This document shows positions 11,883 to 24,900 of a stretch of 64,000 nucleotides of DNA, piece after piece. Source of the stretch: Desmodesmus armatus (Eukaryota > Chlorophyta > Chlorophyceae > Sphaeropleales > Scenedesmaceae); assembly GCA_007449985.2 (NCBI GenBank), contig VIIQ02000001.1, forward strand, positions 1,173,501-1,237,500. Direction: 5' to 3'. Positions within the stretch are counted from its first letter, which is position 1. Each line of letters begins with the position of its first letter. Below the pieces are notes generated by a model. It ran no database searches. It was given only the letters and a program-made list of their open reading frames with translations, and was not told the origin of the DNA. Made by a program: the position numbers and the translations under genes.

Positions 11883-12069
11883 ATACCTTTCTCGGCTTTT
11901 TGGCTAAGATCAAGTGTAGTATCTGTTCTGTTTAGTTTAGCAACTAAACTGTGGTTCATTGAACCACTTGTTGCTTCTATATTTTTCTCGGGGATGTGTG
12001 CATCCGGTGCTTGCACCGAGCCGCATCAGCATGCTGCTGGTATTGCACTACCTCCAGCAGTGTGCACCC
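11883..12069 (+). ncRNA. U2: U2 spliceosomal snRNA
   Basis: The 187-nt segment matches U2 along its length. The 5' end is ATACCTTTCTCGGC. The highly conserved TTTTGGCTAAGATCAAGTGT follows, and the branch-point-pairing GTAGTA lies at 11916-11921. Stem IIa is formed by TTTAGTTTAG/CTAAACT and stem IIb by GTGGTTCATTGAACCAC. The Sm site ATTTTTC is at 11981-11987. Stem III includes GGTGCTTGCACC, and stem-loop IV is CTGCTGGTATTGCACTACC with its closing CAGCAG. The RNA ends GTGCACCC. All functional elements are present, so the copy looks intact. U2 pairs with the intron branch site during splicing, in the nucleus. Confidence 0.97.
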
Positions 12070-15000
12070 GCTATATATACAAAAAATGTAACACATCATG
12101 TGTTGCCGCTCTACACCACTCCCCCACACTCAACTCCGTCCCCCTACCCACCCCCTGGCCTGCAGTTTTGTCTTTGCCTTTGGTTGGAGTGGTGGGAACA
12201 CATGTGGAGTGTCTCCATGGGCCCGATTCAGCTCTGCAAAGGACAGCCAACCACGGCGGTTGGACAGAGACAAGGAAGTACCAGTCATGCATGAATGTTA
12301 CCTTGACGTTGCTTTGTCCCAACTTGATGCCACTCCATCAGCTAGACACAAGCATCTTTACAGCCCCTAAGACGGATGACAACAGATGTTGAGCACAGCA
12401 AGGACAAAAGCACCAGTACCAAAGGGATACACAACAGTGTAACCCCCATCAAAGTGCGAAGGGCCGCAGTTGAACAGCCGCACTGACTGCGGCAGTCGCT
12501 GCACTGAGTGCAGCTGGAAGCGCCTCAACATCACAGCATTTCAACACCGCCACTACCCCCCAAATGTACTACCTTGATGGCAAAAAACACAGTTCCACCA
12601 ACTGCAAGCAGGGCGTGCAAGTGACAGCCCTTGGCGAGCACGCACGCATGCACTCGTATGTGTGGCCAGACTGGGTATCGGCAGCAGCACGCTGACAACC
12701 ATACCAAGCCCCCCAGTTGAACAGTAGCCTGACAACACACATGTACATGCCTCAAAGGTTTACCCCGCCCCTGAAGTGTGACAAGTGTGTAGGCACACCT
12801 TGCCCCCTGTGCTTTTCCAACTATGACGCCTGACAGAGTCAACTGGCCTTTGCAAGTCGCAACAACAGACCCTGCTAGCTCTCAAGGACTGTCTTCCTAT
12901 TGACCATGCAGAGGGCAGCGACAGCACCACTCCACCCACCACCAGCCCTCCAGGTACACAGCAGCCGGGTTGGCAGCAACCCTCGCCGCAGCACGTGATA
13001 AATAGTAAGTCCGCCCTGACCACAACCAAGCGCTCCCTCAACAGTTTGGGATACATGGCATTACTGCAATACAGTGCAATGCCTCAACACAGGGGACGGG
13101 CGCACGTGGTATGCCGCACCAAAAAGGAGGCCACTGTGCACAACAGGCAACCAGTATGGTGGCACTTAGCCGGCATGTGTGCAGCTGCAGAATTGACAGC
13201 AAGCCTCCTGCACATGAACTGTCACAGAAAAGCAGCTTTTCAGCAGGGAACAGAGATGTATCCACAATTATTGCTGCCTGAACGCTGCCAGCACAGATGC
13301 ACCGCCAAGTGGTGATGCCTGTAGCTCTCCCCCACCCCACCCCGCCTAAGAGAGGCCTGCTCACAGGGTTGGAGGAATATGCACAGTCATACTCAGAGAA
13401 ACACATACAAAGCATACAGGCCGACATGCAACAGTGTCAGACAGAGCAGCCATGTCACTGCATCAGCTCTACTATGGTGAGACAGCACCTTCCAATGAAA
13501 GTTCTGTCACATGACACTTCCAAGCACGCATGGTGGCTGCAAGTGGCACAACTGAGCATGCGTCCTCTTGTGGCAAAGAACCTCACACAATGCATACGGG
13601 GAGAGGATGGAAGCCGGCAGCATGCCTATGCTGAACCTGCTTGAATGATGCGTGCTGCTGATGCATAGCAAACGAAGCACAAGAAATGAGACGACAAATC
13701 CCATCACTGATAGATAGCTGGTCACGGTGTGTACCCAAGTACACCAGGTGACAGTGCGCGCAAGCGTGCAATCACTCAAGCGCCAGCAAATGCTTCGTGC
13801 TTGGTTGTCAATGGCAGTAACAACAGGGTGTGCAGCCCTGCCCAATGCTCAAGGCCATGACGTTGATGTAACAACTCAGCTGTAGTACATGCTGCAAGAG
13901 AATGATGTGGCTGCACTGGCAGTGCAGTGCTGTGCCATGTCCGCCTCAAACAACCTGCCAGGAAAAGTCACGTGCACCCACGCCCCAAACAAAATCCTGA
14001 ACATTTATGAACACACTCCAGTGAGTCTGATTGATCACCACTGTGACCAGGCACCGCCACCAACCATGGCGTACAAGGTTTACCATGGTGACCATCGCCT
14101 ACCATCGCAAGTTTGCAGCACAAGCAGCTGCAGGCATGTCCTGCCATCAGCAGTACATGTCAACCTGGTTGATGCTGCAGCAAGTCACGACAGTCGATGT
14201 CAACTATGTCAGAGAGGCGCTTCCACAGCACTGCTCAGTGCAGCGGTGCAAGCATGCAGACAAACCACAGCTGCTGCAGCACAAGAGCCACAGCGCGGAA
14301 CTTGTGGCGAGCCAGTAACATGACATCAACCTGCAGAGACCTGCCACAGTGCTGGTGAGGATTGGAGGACACACAACACTCTCAGATATGTCACGGCCAG
14401 GCGCCTGACGTGATGCATTTGTTGAAAAGAAGTAGAAAGATGACAGGATAAGGCTACAACGCAAACCCGGCAGTATCGTACACCTGTGGGGCCCACATGC
14501 TTCAAGGGTGCAACCTGTCCCAGCACCCTGAAGCACAGTATGCTGCCACCTGCTGCTGGCAGCTACACCCTGCAATCGTCCCAACACACCACACATGCAT
14601 TGCCCCCGTGCTGCCAGCCTTGCTGCTGACCACACCCTGCATGATATCATCGATAAAGAAGCAAGGCACCTGCCAGGCCTTCAACACGACAGCCTCCATG
14701 CCTCATGCAGCATTGCCCCCTGCTGCTGCCAACCACACCCTGCGTGCCATGGAGTGGCCCCTGCTGCCACTGGCCACATGGCATCACAAACGAGGCAAGT
14801 AACCTGGCCAGCCCCTAACAAAACACCCCGTGCACCTACCATTCATCAAAACCCTGCTGCTCTCATGGGGATGGTCAACCACAACCTGCGCTCCTCACCA
14901 ACGTAACATATAACCTGCTGGCTTCAGCAACAAACCCTGCATGTCTTGCAATCACCAACCCTGCCACCGACCACACCCTGTGTGCATGTCGTGCACCAGC

Positions 15001-15770
15001 CCCTGCCGTCATCAACTTCACCCTGCATGCTGCACGCAGGAGGCGGGTGAGCTGCTGGGCTCTAGCAACGCACCTGCATGCTTCACCATCAACAACACTG
15101 GCAGCGACACACCCTGTGTGCAAGCCAAGCACCAACCCCTGCTGTCATCAACCAAACCCTGCACGCCTTACGAACAAGGCAAGTAACCTGCTGTGCCCCA
15201 ACAGCACACCCTGCAAATCTCACAAGCGAAGCAATCGAACTGCTAGGGCATGCCTGCATGCCATGCAATGCAACTTCATCAAGCCTTCAACTTTAACCAT
15301 GCGCCAACATGCACTGCTCACTGCAACAGTGCAAGGCTGCAATTCAACCACCCTGATACTAAGCTAAGAATCTGACATCCCTCTCTTGATACAAACGTCA
15401 GATGAACAAGGAATGAGCTAAGCCCTGCAACTCACACACCTGCCCTGCTCCCCTGATCTGCTCTTGTTGTCGCTGCACTACGCACCCCTCCCCTGACCTG
15501 TCCTTTCAGCAGTGAGAGCTTGGCGGTGTGCCAAACTGCATGGTTCGGGTTGCACATACTTACAGCTTGTGCACCCTGCCCCGGACCCCCAACTGGTGGA
15601 GGGGATCTGTGCCTCTTGCCCTGGCCCTCTGCTTGCACCTCAACTTGTACACAGCCTGCAAGTGACACATGCAATTGGCACAATGCATCAGCAGTCAGCA
15701 TCATCTGTGCTTCACGTAGTGCATGTCATGCAATGCAGGCTCCCAAGTATCTGCAGCAACACTGTTGTTG
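12070..15770. other. Gene-poor, repeat-rich spacer
   Basis: No exon chain or conserved protein motif was found on either strand in 3.7 kb. Short frames are many but look random. The right half is occupied by a degenerate repeat array, listed separately. Confidence 0.5.
14490..15220. repeat. Degenerate minisatellite-like array
   Basis: Phrases recur at irregular spacing: ACCACACCCTGC (14630, 14740, 14970), GAGGCAAGTAACCTG (14792) with AAGGCAAGTAACCTG (15176), and CAACAAACCCTGCATG or similar variants. They suggest an old tandem array with units of very roughly 80-140 bp that has diverged strongly. Boundaries are approximate. Confidence 0.45.
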
Positions 15771-15905
15771 TGAAACACACACAACGCTACCATGCAGCAG
15801 CAAACCATGCAGTTGGTCACGTGCGCACCGCAAGCAACATGCGATGTGTTCTTGACCACTTGCATGGTTTGCTGTTGGATGGTAGCGTTGTTTGTGAAAA
15901 AACAA
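15771..15905. repeat. Imperfect 60-bp inverted repeat (fold-back)
   Basis: The left arm 15771-15828 and right arm about 15845-15905 are reverse complements over some 55-60 bases. Both contain AACGCTACCAT followed by CAGCAAACCATGCA, with only about 15 bases between them. The sequence can form one long hairpin. It lies just 3' of the last supported exon of the RWP-RK gene, perhaps in its 3' UTR. A fold-back transposon or MITE remnant is the simplest reading. Confidence 0.85.
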
Positions 15906-15993
15906 ACACAAGGGATGGCCCGAAAAGGAGCTGAAAGTGTGTGCCAGAGCTTTTGCAGAGGTAGCTAGAGGTCTGGCAGAACCCTGGACTCAC

Positions 15994-18900
15994 ATCCTGC
16001 AGCTGCTTGACGTGTGGCTGAACCTCGACGTTGGGGTCCAAGATGATGTCCTGCAGGGTTTGGCTGCAGCACACACAGCAGACACCCATCCGTCAGAACG
16101 TATTTAGGGACTAAATACAGTCCTGCACAGAGTCTTCTCAACAGGCATATACTGGCTGTATGTTTTTCTTCGGACTGCACCATAGCGCACAACAGTGATG
16201 TTCACATGCCAACCCTACTGAGCTGGGTCATATCTGGTACGAGTAGCCAGCGTCGCCACGAATACGCCGTCATGTGCCAGCGGTGGCTGCTGTGCATGAA
16301 GCGCTATGCGTTGAAGACGTGTCTGCCACAACCCATCTGGCATGCAAATTGAACCCCTAGGGTGCTGCAGCAGGTGTGCATGTGGCTGTTGTGATCCCTG
16401 CAGCAGGTGCGCAAGTAGTGATAATGCCTGTTGTCAGTGGACCCCTAAGTGCCGCAGCAAGTTCGCAAAGGGCCGTGAATGTTACTCACTGTAGCCTGTC
16501 CAACACCAACTGCTTCTCCTCCGCCTGCGCGCCCTGTGGTTCGTACATCTGCACCTCCAGGATCAGCTTCTTGACGCTGTTGTATTTGCGCGACGGCCAG
16601 CGCTGGATGTTCCACTTCCGTAGGAACTTCTTCAGAGCGGTCACGCCGATGTCCAGCGACTTGGCAGCGGCTGCCGTCGTCAGATGGTACCGCTGCACGC
16701 ATCATAGCATACAAATACGCATGTCAGCCTTATGTGACGAATTTATGCTGCGCGGTGCGGTCCCTCGCCCGGCGCACCTCTGACATCGGGACTTCGACGG
16801 GTCTACGGTATGAGGTGATGCAAAAGGTAAAGCTGGCATGCAGGCCAGGCACAATCATGCCTGTTGTCCACAGTAGTATTACAACGCACCGTCCTCAGCT
16901 GCTCCAGGGAGATCTCTCTGTCCTTGCCGCCAGGCCTGTTCTTCGCAGGGGGCACCCTGTACGTTTTGCATTCCTCATCCTCGTCGTCACTCAGCAGGTC
17001 CTCGTCAAAGTCCATGTCGTCCTGCTCGGATCCTGCACCAGCACACAAGTAATGACAGGCTCTTACAGTTGAAGATGGAGGTTGGCAATGCCGTGCACCC
17101 CAGAAGGGAGCCGGGGGCTCATGGGGGCGCTCACACGCTCAACATGTAGGTGGCGCTCTCGGCAGACAGCCGAGCATGCTGGTGCTGTTAGCTGGGGCCT
17201 GCTGCTTGGCCACTGCCAGCATGGAATTGTGCATCTGCACTGTGTGATACATATATAGTAAGTGGCAAGTTTGGCTGTCAGCAACCATGCAGAGCACAAA
17301 CTGTTGATGTGTAGGGCAGACCACTTGTGTACAGGGAGGACGCTTTTTGAAAAACATGTGCGTGCCCATCACCCACATGCCCCAGGTTTGTGGCCGCACT
17401 TGCAACTGGCTCAAGCTAACTCTTGCTGGGTCCAAGGGGCACAATCAACACCCACTGTTCAAGGCTTCCAAATGAGTCAAGCCCGGACCCACCAACCAAG
17501 CGAGGGCCGCGCCAGCACTCACGACAGCGCTACTTCGCTGTCTACATCAACAAGCATGCAAGCACAGCATAATGCCATAGATTCCAAACTCAGCCAATCC
17601 ACCCACCTGCACCAGGCTCAGGGTCAGCACCGTCGTCATCATCATCACCACCAGCGGCTGTGCCCACATCCTCCTCCTCCTCCTCCTCCTCCTCCGAAGC
17701 AGCCATTCCTGTTGCCGCCTGTTGCTCCTGCTCATCTGGGCCAGGCCGCTCCACATCAAACTCACTGAGCTTGCGTGGCTGGCGCTTCACACGGCGTGGC
17801 CGGCCCGCTGCTGCTGCTGCTGCTCTTCCCCTGCCCCTCGCATGCTCACTCTCCTCCTCCTCTACCTCCTCTTCCTCCTGCGCTGCGGCAGTTGCGGCTA
17901 CAGGTGCAGCTGCCCTGCTACGGGCGTGGGATCTCGCAGCACGCGTCCTGGGCTGCCGATGACCCCACGTCGGCTCTGGCTCCGCATCTGCTGCTGCTGC
18001 TGCTGCTGCTGGCTGTTGCTCGTCGGCGTCCGTGACCGCACATTCTGCTGTTTCGTGCTGCTCTGGTGCTGTAGCTGCACCCCTGCCTTTCCTGCCTCTT
18101 CTCGCACCGGGCCCTGCCGCTGCTGCTACTGCTGCTGCTGCTGCAGGTGCTGCTGATCTCGTGCCACGGGACTTAGCAGGCTGCTTGGCTGCCTGCTTGC
18201 TGGGTCCACGGCGCGTTGTAGCAGACACCACAGTCGGCGCTAGCACAGAGAAGGTATCGCCACTGTCCTTGTGCAGCGATAGGGAGTTGAGCAGGGCTGT
18301 GGCCGCCACTCCTGCATCCCCCAAGCTGCCATCCCCCGCAGCTGCTGCATGCTGCTGCAGCGTCGCCTGCTGCAGCAGCAGCAATGCCGCTTGCTGCTGG
18401 ACAGCTGCTGTGCCGGCAAGAGCCTGCAACCCTGGCAAGCCCAACTCGGTCGTGCCCGCTGCTGCTGCTGCTGCCGCTGCTGGCCCAGCAGCAGCCACAA
18501 ACGGTGGCTCGATCTGAAATGCTCCAGGCAAAATGCTCCGCACTTGCACCGGCACTGCTGCTGCAGAGGCTCCCGCCATCAAATCCCACTCGTGGCATTG
18601 TTGCGCGCCTGCTGCAAGCTGCTGCTGTTGACTGGGACCTGCTGCACTGCCACTGCCAGCCGCAGCGGCTGCTGCCGCAGCTGCTGCTGCTGCCTCGGCC
18701 TCTGCTGCTGCCGCAACCGCTGCAATTACTGCTGCTTGCACTGCAGCAGTTGCCGTTGCTGCCTCCACCTCTGGGCTCACACAACTAGCAAAAGCAGCTT
18801 GGCCTTGGGCAGCTGCTGCAGCTGCTGCTGCTGTAGAGGCGCCAACAGGCCCCACCGCTGCTGCTACCTGTCCAGCTGCTGTCACTACTGTTGCTGCTGT

Positions 18901-21900
18901 TGCTACAGCAGCAGTAGTGTCAGCAGTAGCTGCGCCCTTGCCAGTGGTGCTGAGGTTGTCCCTGCTGCCTGCAGCTGGCGTCCTGCAAGCTCAGGCCTGC
19001 AGCCAACTGCGGGGTTACTCCAACCTGGGTCACCTCTGACGCTGCTGCTGCCGCCAGCACCTCCACTGCTGCTGCCGCCACCACTGCTGCCACCTGCATC
19101 GCCATTGCTGCCACCTGAGAGGCAGTTGCTGCCGCCACTGCTGCCGTTGCGGCTGCCGGCTCCAGATGCGGCAGAGTTGCTGCCGTGGTTGCTGCCGCTG
19201 TTGCTGCAGCTGCCGTCAGCTTTTTTACCAAGGCAAGCGACGGTGCCCGCAGCAGCACCGTGCAATTGACTCCCTTCACTTGCAACAGCAGCTGCGGCAG
19301 CTGCAAGTGCTGACATGTCAAACTTGGCCCCGGCTGCTGCTGTAGCTGCCGGTGGTTCAGCCCCACCCGGTGCTGAGTCCAGCTGCATGCCAGTGGCCTC
19401 CTGCCCTGCCCTGCTTACCCCCACCACCTGGCCGTCTGCCAGTACCGCTGCAGCATCACCACCATCTGCCACTGCCTCTGATACTGCTGCTGCTGCTGCT
19501 TTGTTGCCCGCAGCGCTGCTGCCTCCCAAAGCTGCCAGACTCTGAATCAGGAGGGGAGCATCCCGCCCCTTAAGAGCAGCACCACTTGGGCTGGCTGAGG
19601 TTCCAGCCAAGCCTGCCAGCAGCCCTGCAAGCCCTGACAGACCCTTTAGGGGTCCTGCACATGTGTCTGCCTGGCCACCTTCTGCCAGCTGCTGCTGCTG
19701 GAGCCGCCCTGCAGGCGCCCCTGCCCCCTGCACCCCTGCCTGCTGCTGCTGGAGGGACCCTGCAGTTGCGGCCGCAACCTGCTCCTCAGGCACCTGCTGC
19801 TGCTGCTGCTGCTGCTGCTGCAAGAGGGCCCCTGCAGATGCCCCTTCTGCCCCCTGTACCCCTCCTGCCAGCTGCTGCGACAGCTGCTGCTGCTGGCCCT
19901 CCAGTAGCCGCAGGATTGGCAGCGGCACACCCTCACAGCGCCGCAGCAGGCTGAGATCATCCTCTACCCGCTGCTTCTGCTGCTGAAGCTCCTGCTGCTG
20001 GGGCTGCTCCTGGGGCTGCTCTTGCTGCGGCGGCTGCTGCTTTGGTGCTTGCAGGACGAACCGCCCAGGCCCCATGCCGTATGCGCCAGTAGGCAGCGTG
20101 GTCAAAAGCTGAGGCATGGCAGCAGCCGGCTGCGGTCCTGCGAGCTCCACCTCAAATTCCACCTCTGCTGCGCACTGCTGCGGCTGTGTGCGCTGCTGCT
20201 GCAGCAGCTGCATCAGCTGCTGCACAGGGGCTGATAGGCTGCTGGACCCCGCCCTGTTGCTGATGTTGCTGTCTGCAGGGGCTGGGGTGGTGGTGGTAGG
20301 GGCGGTGGCAGGGGCAGAGCTGCTGCCGGCCTGACCAACTTGCTGCCAGTATATGGACGCATTGGCGTTGCGCTCCTGTTGAACAGCGTTGGCGTACACG
20401 GCGTAGGTTGATGAGCATGGTGAGAAATGGAGTATGAGACGTATATGTACGTGTGTAGCAGGACGCTGCAATAAAGGTGCCATGCTGCCACATGGCTGCA
20501 AGTGGATTTTGTACTGCCTGCAAGTGCACTTTGGTACTACATTGGCTGCAAGTGAACAGCTGTACCTGCAAGTGGACTGGTGTGTATACCTGGACATGTA
20601 TACCAATGGCTACAGGTTATACAGCATAATGGTTAATGCACTATACAGAGGTAAGCTATAGATATGGCTGTTTATTTTTTTCTCCGCCCTGATTAGGGGT
20701 CGTAAGCACTAGCCAAAGGGCAATAGCACTAGCCGAAGGCAAGGCTAGGTACAGCCTGGCTGTTATACTGCACTCAGGTGTCAAGCACATGGCACGTGGA
20801 CGTCGTCAGCACGCCCAAATGCACACTGAGCATGGTGACCGCTTGACCTCCTCATGCAGCATTGCTTCGTCAGGAAAGAGGGTTTGGGGAAGGAGAGCAA
20901 ACTGCTCTGCATACATCACAAAGCACAGACCACTGGGTTAGTGTGAGGTGTGACTGCCCAACCCACCTTGATCATGTCCAGGAAGATCTGCTTTGCTGCT
21001 GCCACGTCACTGCCGCACTCCGTGATGCTCCTTTTGATCTCAGCTGCACGCTTGCGCTCCTTGAGGGCTGCAGCCAAGGCAGCCTGCCGCGCAGCCGGCT
21101 CCTCCTCTGCAGGCGCCCCTTCCGCCCTGCAGGTGACACGTCGATGTTCACAGCGAGTTTGTCAGTACAGGCCTAACAGGGACCATTGCCGTGTGAAAGG
21201 GGGGAACTGTCAATGAGATGTGCGGTTGTGGGGGCGCATGAAAAGGCATGACTTGAGGGCTGCAGCCAAGGCAGCCTGCCGCGCGCAGCAGGCTCCTCTT
21301 CTGCAGGCGCCCCTTCCGGCCTGCAGGTGATACGGTAGTCGTCACAGAGTCTGTTGGCACAGGCCTGAAAGGGATCACACCGTCCACGTGGAAAGGGAGA
21401 CTGTCACTTGCGATCGTGGGGGTACCTCAAAAGACAGGGGACCTGCGGCATCTGCAGGTCTCCTTCTATATAAAGAGGGCAGCACCATGCACCCCAGCTG
21501 GACGTGAAGGGCTCATAGGGCTGGCACAGAGGCCTTACACTACTGGCCGAACGCGCCCACCATCCCTTTTGCTGCAATAACCACACCTACCTGCATTTGA
21601 TCCATCCCAGGTGGCCTGCATGGTGCCCAAAGTTGTCCTCCTCTCTGTTCTGGCTGTTGGGGTTCTTCCTGCACTGCTGCTCAACCTTGGCTGAGCCCAG
21701 CAGGATCATGGTGGGCAGGCTGCAGTAGAGGGCTGGTGCGGCGGCAGCTAGGTCCTGTACTGCCTTCTGCTTGGCAGATGTGCCTGTCAAAGCATAGGGG
21801 GAGGGTACGGGGGTTAGGGTTTAGGGTTAGGCTGTGCGCTACAGAGGTTGCAGGTGTGTACCCCACCCCATACAGCCTCAAGATGGGGGTGTGACAGGTA

Positions 21901-24900
21901 CATAAGCCACCTTTGCCCAACCACACACTCACAGCACTCACTAGCTCTCCCCTTGCCTAAGGACACCTGCAACCCCACCACCCAATCACACACCCTGCAC
22001 TGATTGCTGTTGAAGTCTTGCCACACACACGGTTCTACAACCCATCCCCTTCTGCTCCCTCAGCTGGGCAGAATGTCAAAAACCGACTCACAAGGTAGAG
22101 GGCAGTCCCTGATATGGAGGTAATTCCCGGCGGTCCGCCAGTGGATCCTTGAGCCAGAAACATACGCCGAGTGTGACACTAAAGCCCGGTCGTAGCATCC
22201 TATTCCTATTCCTTTAGAGGGCAGTCCTGTCTTCCCTCTGCAGACACCCATCACCACCCCATCCCTCAAACACCAGCACAAGCCGCCATCCCTCCCTTCT
22301 GACTCACCATCCGCTCCCTCTGCCGCTGCAAACTTGTCCAGTTGGTTGACCAGGTTCAGTGCGCTCCTGTGCTTCCCGCTCCGCTCCAGCATTGTGCGCA
22401 TGACAGCCGCCAGGGCATGCTTTTTATTTTTGGGAGCGGCCTCAGACACCTGCGGCGGCTCGCCATTCACCATCTTCCTGCGCGTAAACGTACGCTTGGG
22501 CTTGCTGGTGCTGGGCGCGGGCGCGCTGCTGCTGGTGCCATCGCTGCCATCCGTCCCGCGCTCTGAGGCCTCCGCTGCCGCTGCTGCTGCTGCTGCTGCT
22601 GCTGCAGGCTCTGAAGCCGCCGCTGCCGTTGCTGCTGCAGGCTCGGAAGCCACCGCTGCCGCTTCAGGCTCTGAAGCTGCAGCAGCAACACCGGCCCCGT
22701 CCGTTGCATCACCCTCTTCGCTCCCAGCACCAGAAGGTGCGGCACCAGCAGCAGGGCCGCGCTTGCTAGGCTGCTGCTGCGCGGCTGCACTCCCTGCACG
22801 CTTGCGCACCCGTTTCTTATACGGCAGGTCAACAAACAGCATTGGCTCAGGCACCAGGTAAATGCCGCTCGCATCCTCTGGGACCTCCCAGAACTTTGGC
22901 GCTGCCGCATCCGCTGCTGCTGCTGTAGGGGACTGGTTGGGGAAGGCGCCAGTGCTGTCACACTGGTGTGCAGCGCGTGACCGCCTACGTGGGGTGAGTG
23001 GGCCCCCGAGCCTCCGGCGGTCAAACCCTCTGCCCTTTGGCGCCTGCTTGCGCAGCTTCCTTACCCGCTGACCTCCTGCAGGACCTGCACCCGCTGAGTC
23101 ATCACCCACTGAGTCATCTTCATCTGGGCTCATCAGGAGGCTCATGTAGCTCTGTGGGTGGCCTGGTGCTTGGGGTACAGAGGTGCCCAATGCCATGCTG
23201 GGCACGCCCCAGCTGGGTAGGCTACAGCCAGCCCCTGTAGGGCAGCTGGCTGCCTCCCACACACCCGCTGCCGTGGTGACCCCCGGCCCCTGCGGGTACA
23301 TGCCTGCTGCTGTGCCTGCTCTGTCAAACTGGTAGAAGCCCGCTGTGCTGCCGTAGAGTGCATTGCCCTGCAGCGTGAGCATGTTAACATCTAGGGGGCC
23401 CGGTGCGAGGTTGCCTGCCTGCAGGCCCATGGAGAGGGCATGCAGAGGCACAGGGGCCAGCCCGGCAGCACCACTAGCACCAGCAGCAACTACAGCACCT
23501 GCAGCAGCAGCTGCTGTACCTCCCGTAAGGTCCAGTGGCAGCAATGCAGGCAGCTCAAGGGTCCAGGTTGGATCCTCGCCCTGCTGGCCTGCCCCAACCC
23601 ACTGCATCTGCCGCAGAGATGTGTAACCCGGCATCATCCCTGCTACTCCTGCTGCTGCCCCTGAGCCAGACAAGCAGCCAGCACTGCCCAGCAAGTTGCT
23701 GCCGCTGCTGCCGCAGCCGCCGCTGCTGCCAGCGCAGCCGTCAGCACAGCCCGCTGCTTGCGACGAGGTCGTGCGCAATGCTGCAGGACCCATTGATAAG
23801 CCAGAGGGAGGGTGAGGCCCCACCCCCATCCCTGGCCCCAAACCCATGCTTGTGCGCAGCAGCGGCCTGCTGCAAAGCCGGGGCGGGGTTGTGCTGGCCC
23901 CACCCAACCTTGCGCTCAAGCTGTCGCTGCCGCTGCGTGCAGCTGCTATGCTGCCAACCCGGCTGGCTGCTGTTGGGGCTGCTGGGGATGCCGAGAAAGC
24001 CGCACCACTGCTGCTGGGGCCTTCTGTGGGGATGTTGAGCCAGTCTGCAGCAAGCGCTGCATCGATCTGGTCTGACAGATCGTCTGGGGGTGGTGGGCCC
24101 AGCATTTGCTCTATCTCCAGCTGCGCACTGTGCAGGAGGGAGTCGTTGAACAGGCCGAAGCTTGGCGGCTGGCCGCTCTGCAGCTCTGTTTGTTGCGCTG
24201 ATGCTGCTGCTGGTGCAGGGCCGGCGTGACTCTGCATCCACCCTAGCTGCATATGCTGCACACCCTGCTCCACGCCCTGCATCATTCCCTCCTCCTCCTG
24301 CTGCTGGTGCTGCTGGTGCTGGTGCTGGTGCTGCTGGGTTTGGTGGAGGCAGCCCTGCGAGCCGCTGTCCCTGTGTGGGTCGTGATGCTGCTGCTGTGGC
24401 TGTGGCTGCGGCAGTGAGTGCTGCTGCAGAGCGCCGTGCAAGATCGCTGGCACTGCACGGGTTGCTGCGCATAAGCCATCCTGCAGCAGACCTCAGAAGC
24501 AGTGGCCATCAACGTTGGCGCATGGCTCCTGCTGCACAACCCTTCCTGAGTCATGCTGCAATGATGATAGCAACTGCCAGCATGCACTTGCCGCAACATC
24601 AGTTGCACAGCTTGTCCATAGAGCAAAACATCATGTTTTGTTGTCTGCGTTGCTGGACAGCAGTTGGCAGTTGCACAAGCACAATAGACAGCAGCAGGCC
24701 AACAGCAGCAGCTGTGAACAGGCAGGAAGCCCAAACCCTTCCAGCTCTGGGGTACGGCTGGCGGCTGATCCTAAACACAATCTGCACACACCTTGTCTAT
24801 GAGCATCACCCCTCCTGCAGGGGTTGGCAGCGCTGACAGGTTCTGTCGAAACTTTTCTTCATCCTGCTCGTCCCCTACTGGGTTTGACAGCAAATCTGGC

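Noticed and set aside
17660..19545. Several + strand Cys/Ser/Leu-rich frames
   Set aside because: Antisense shadows of the Ala/Gln/Ser-rich RWP-RK exons.
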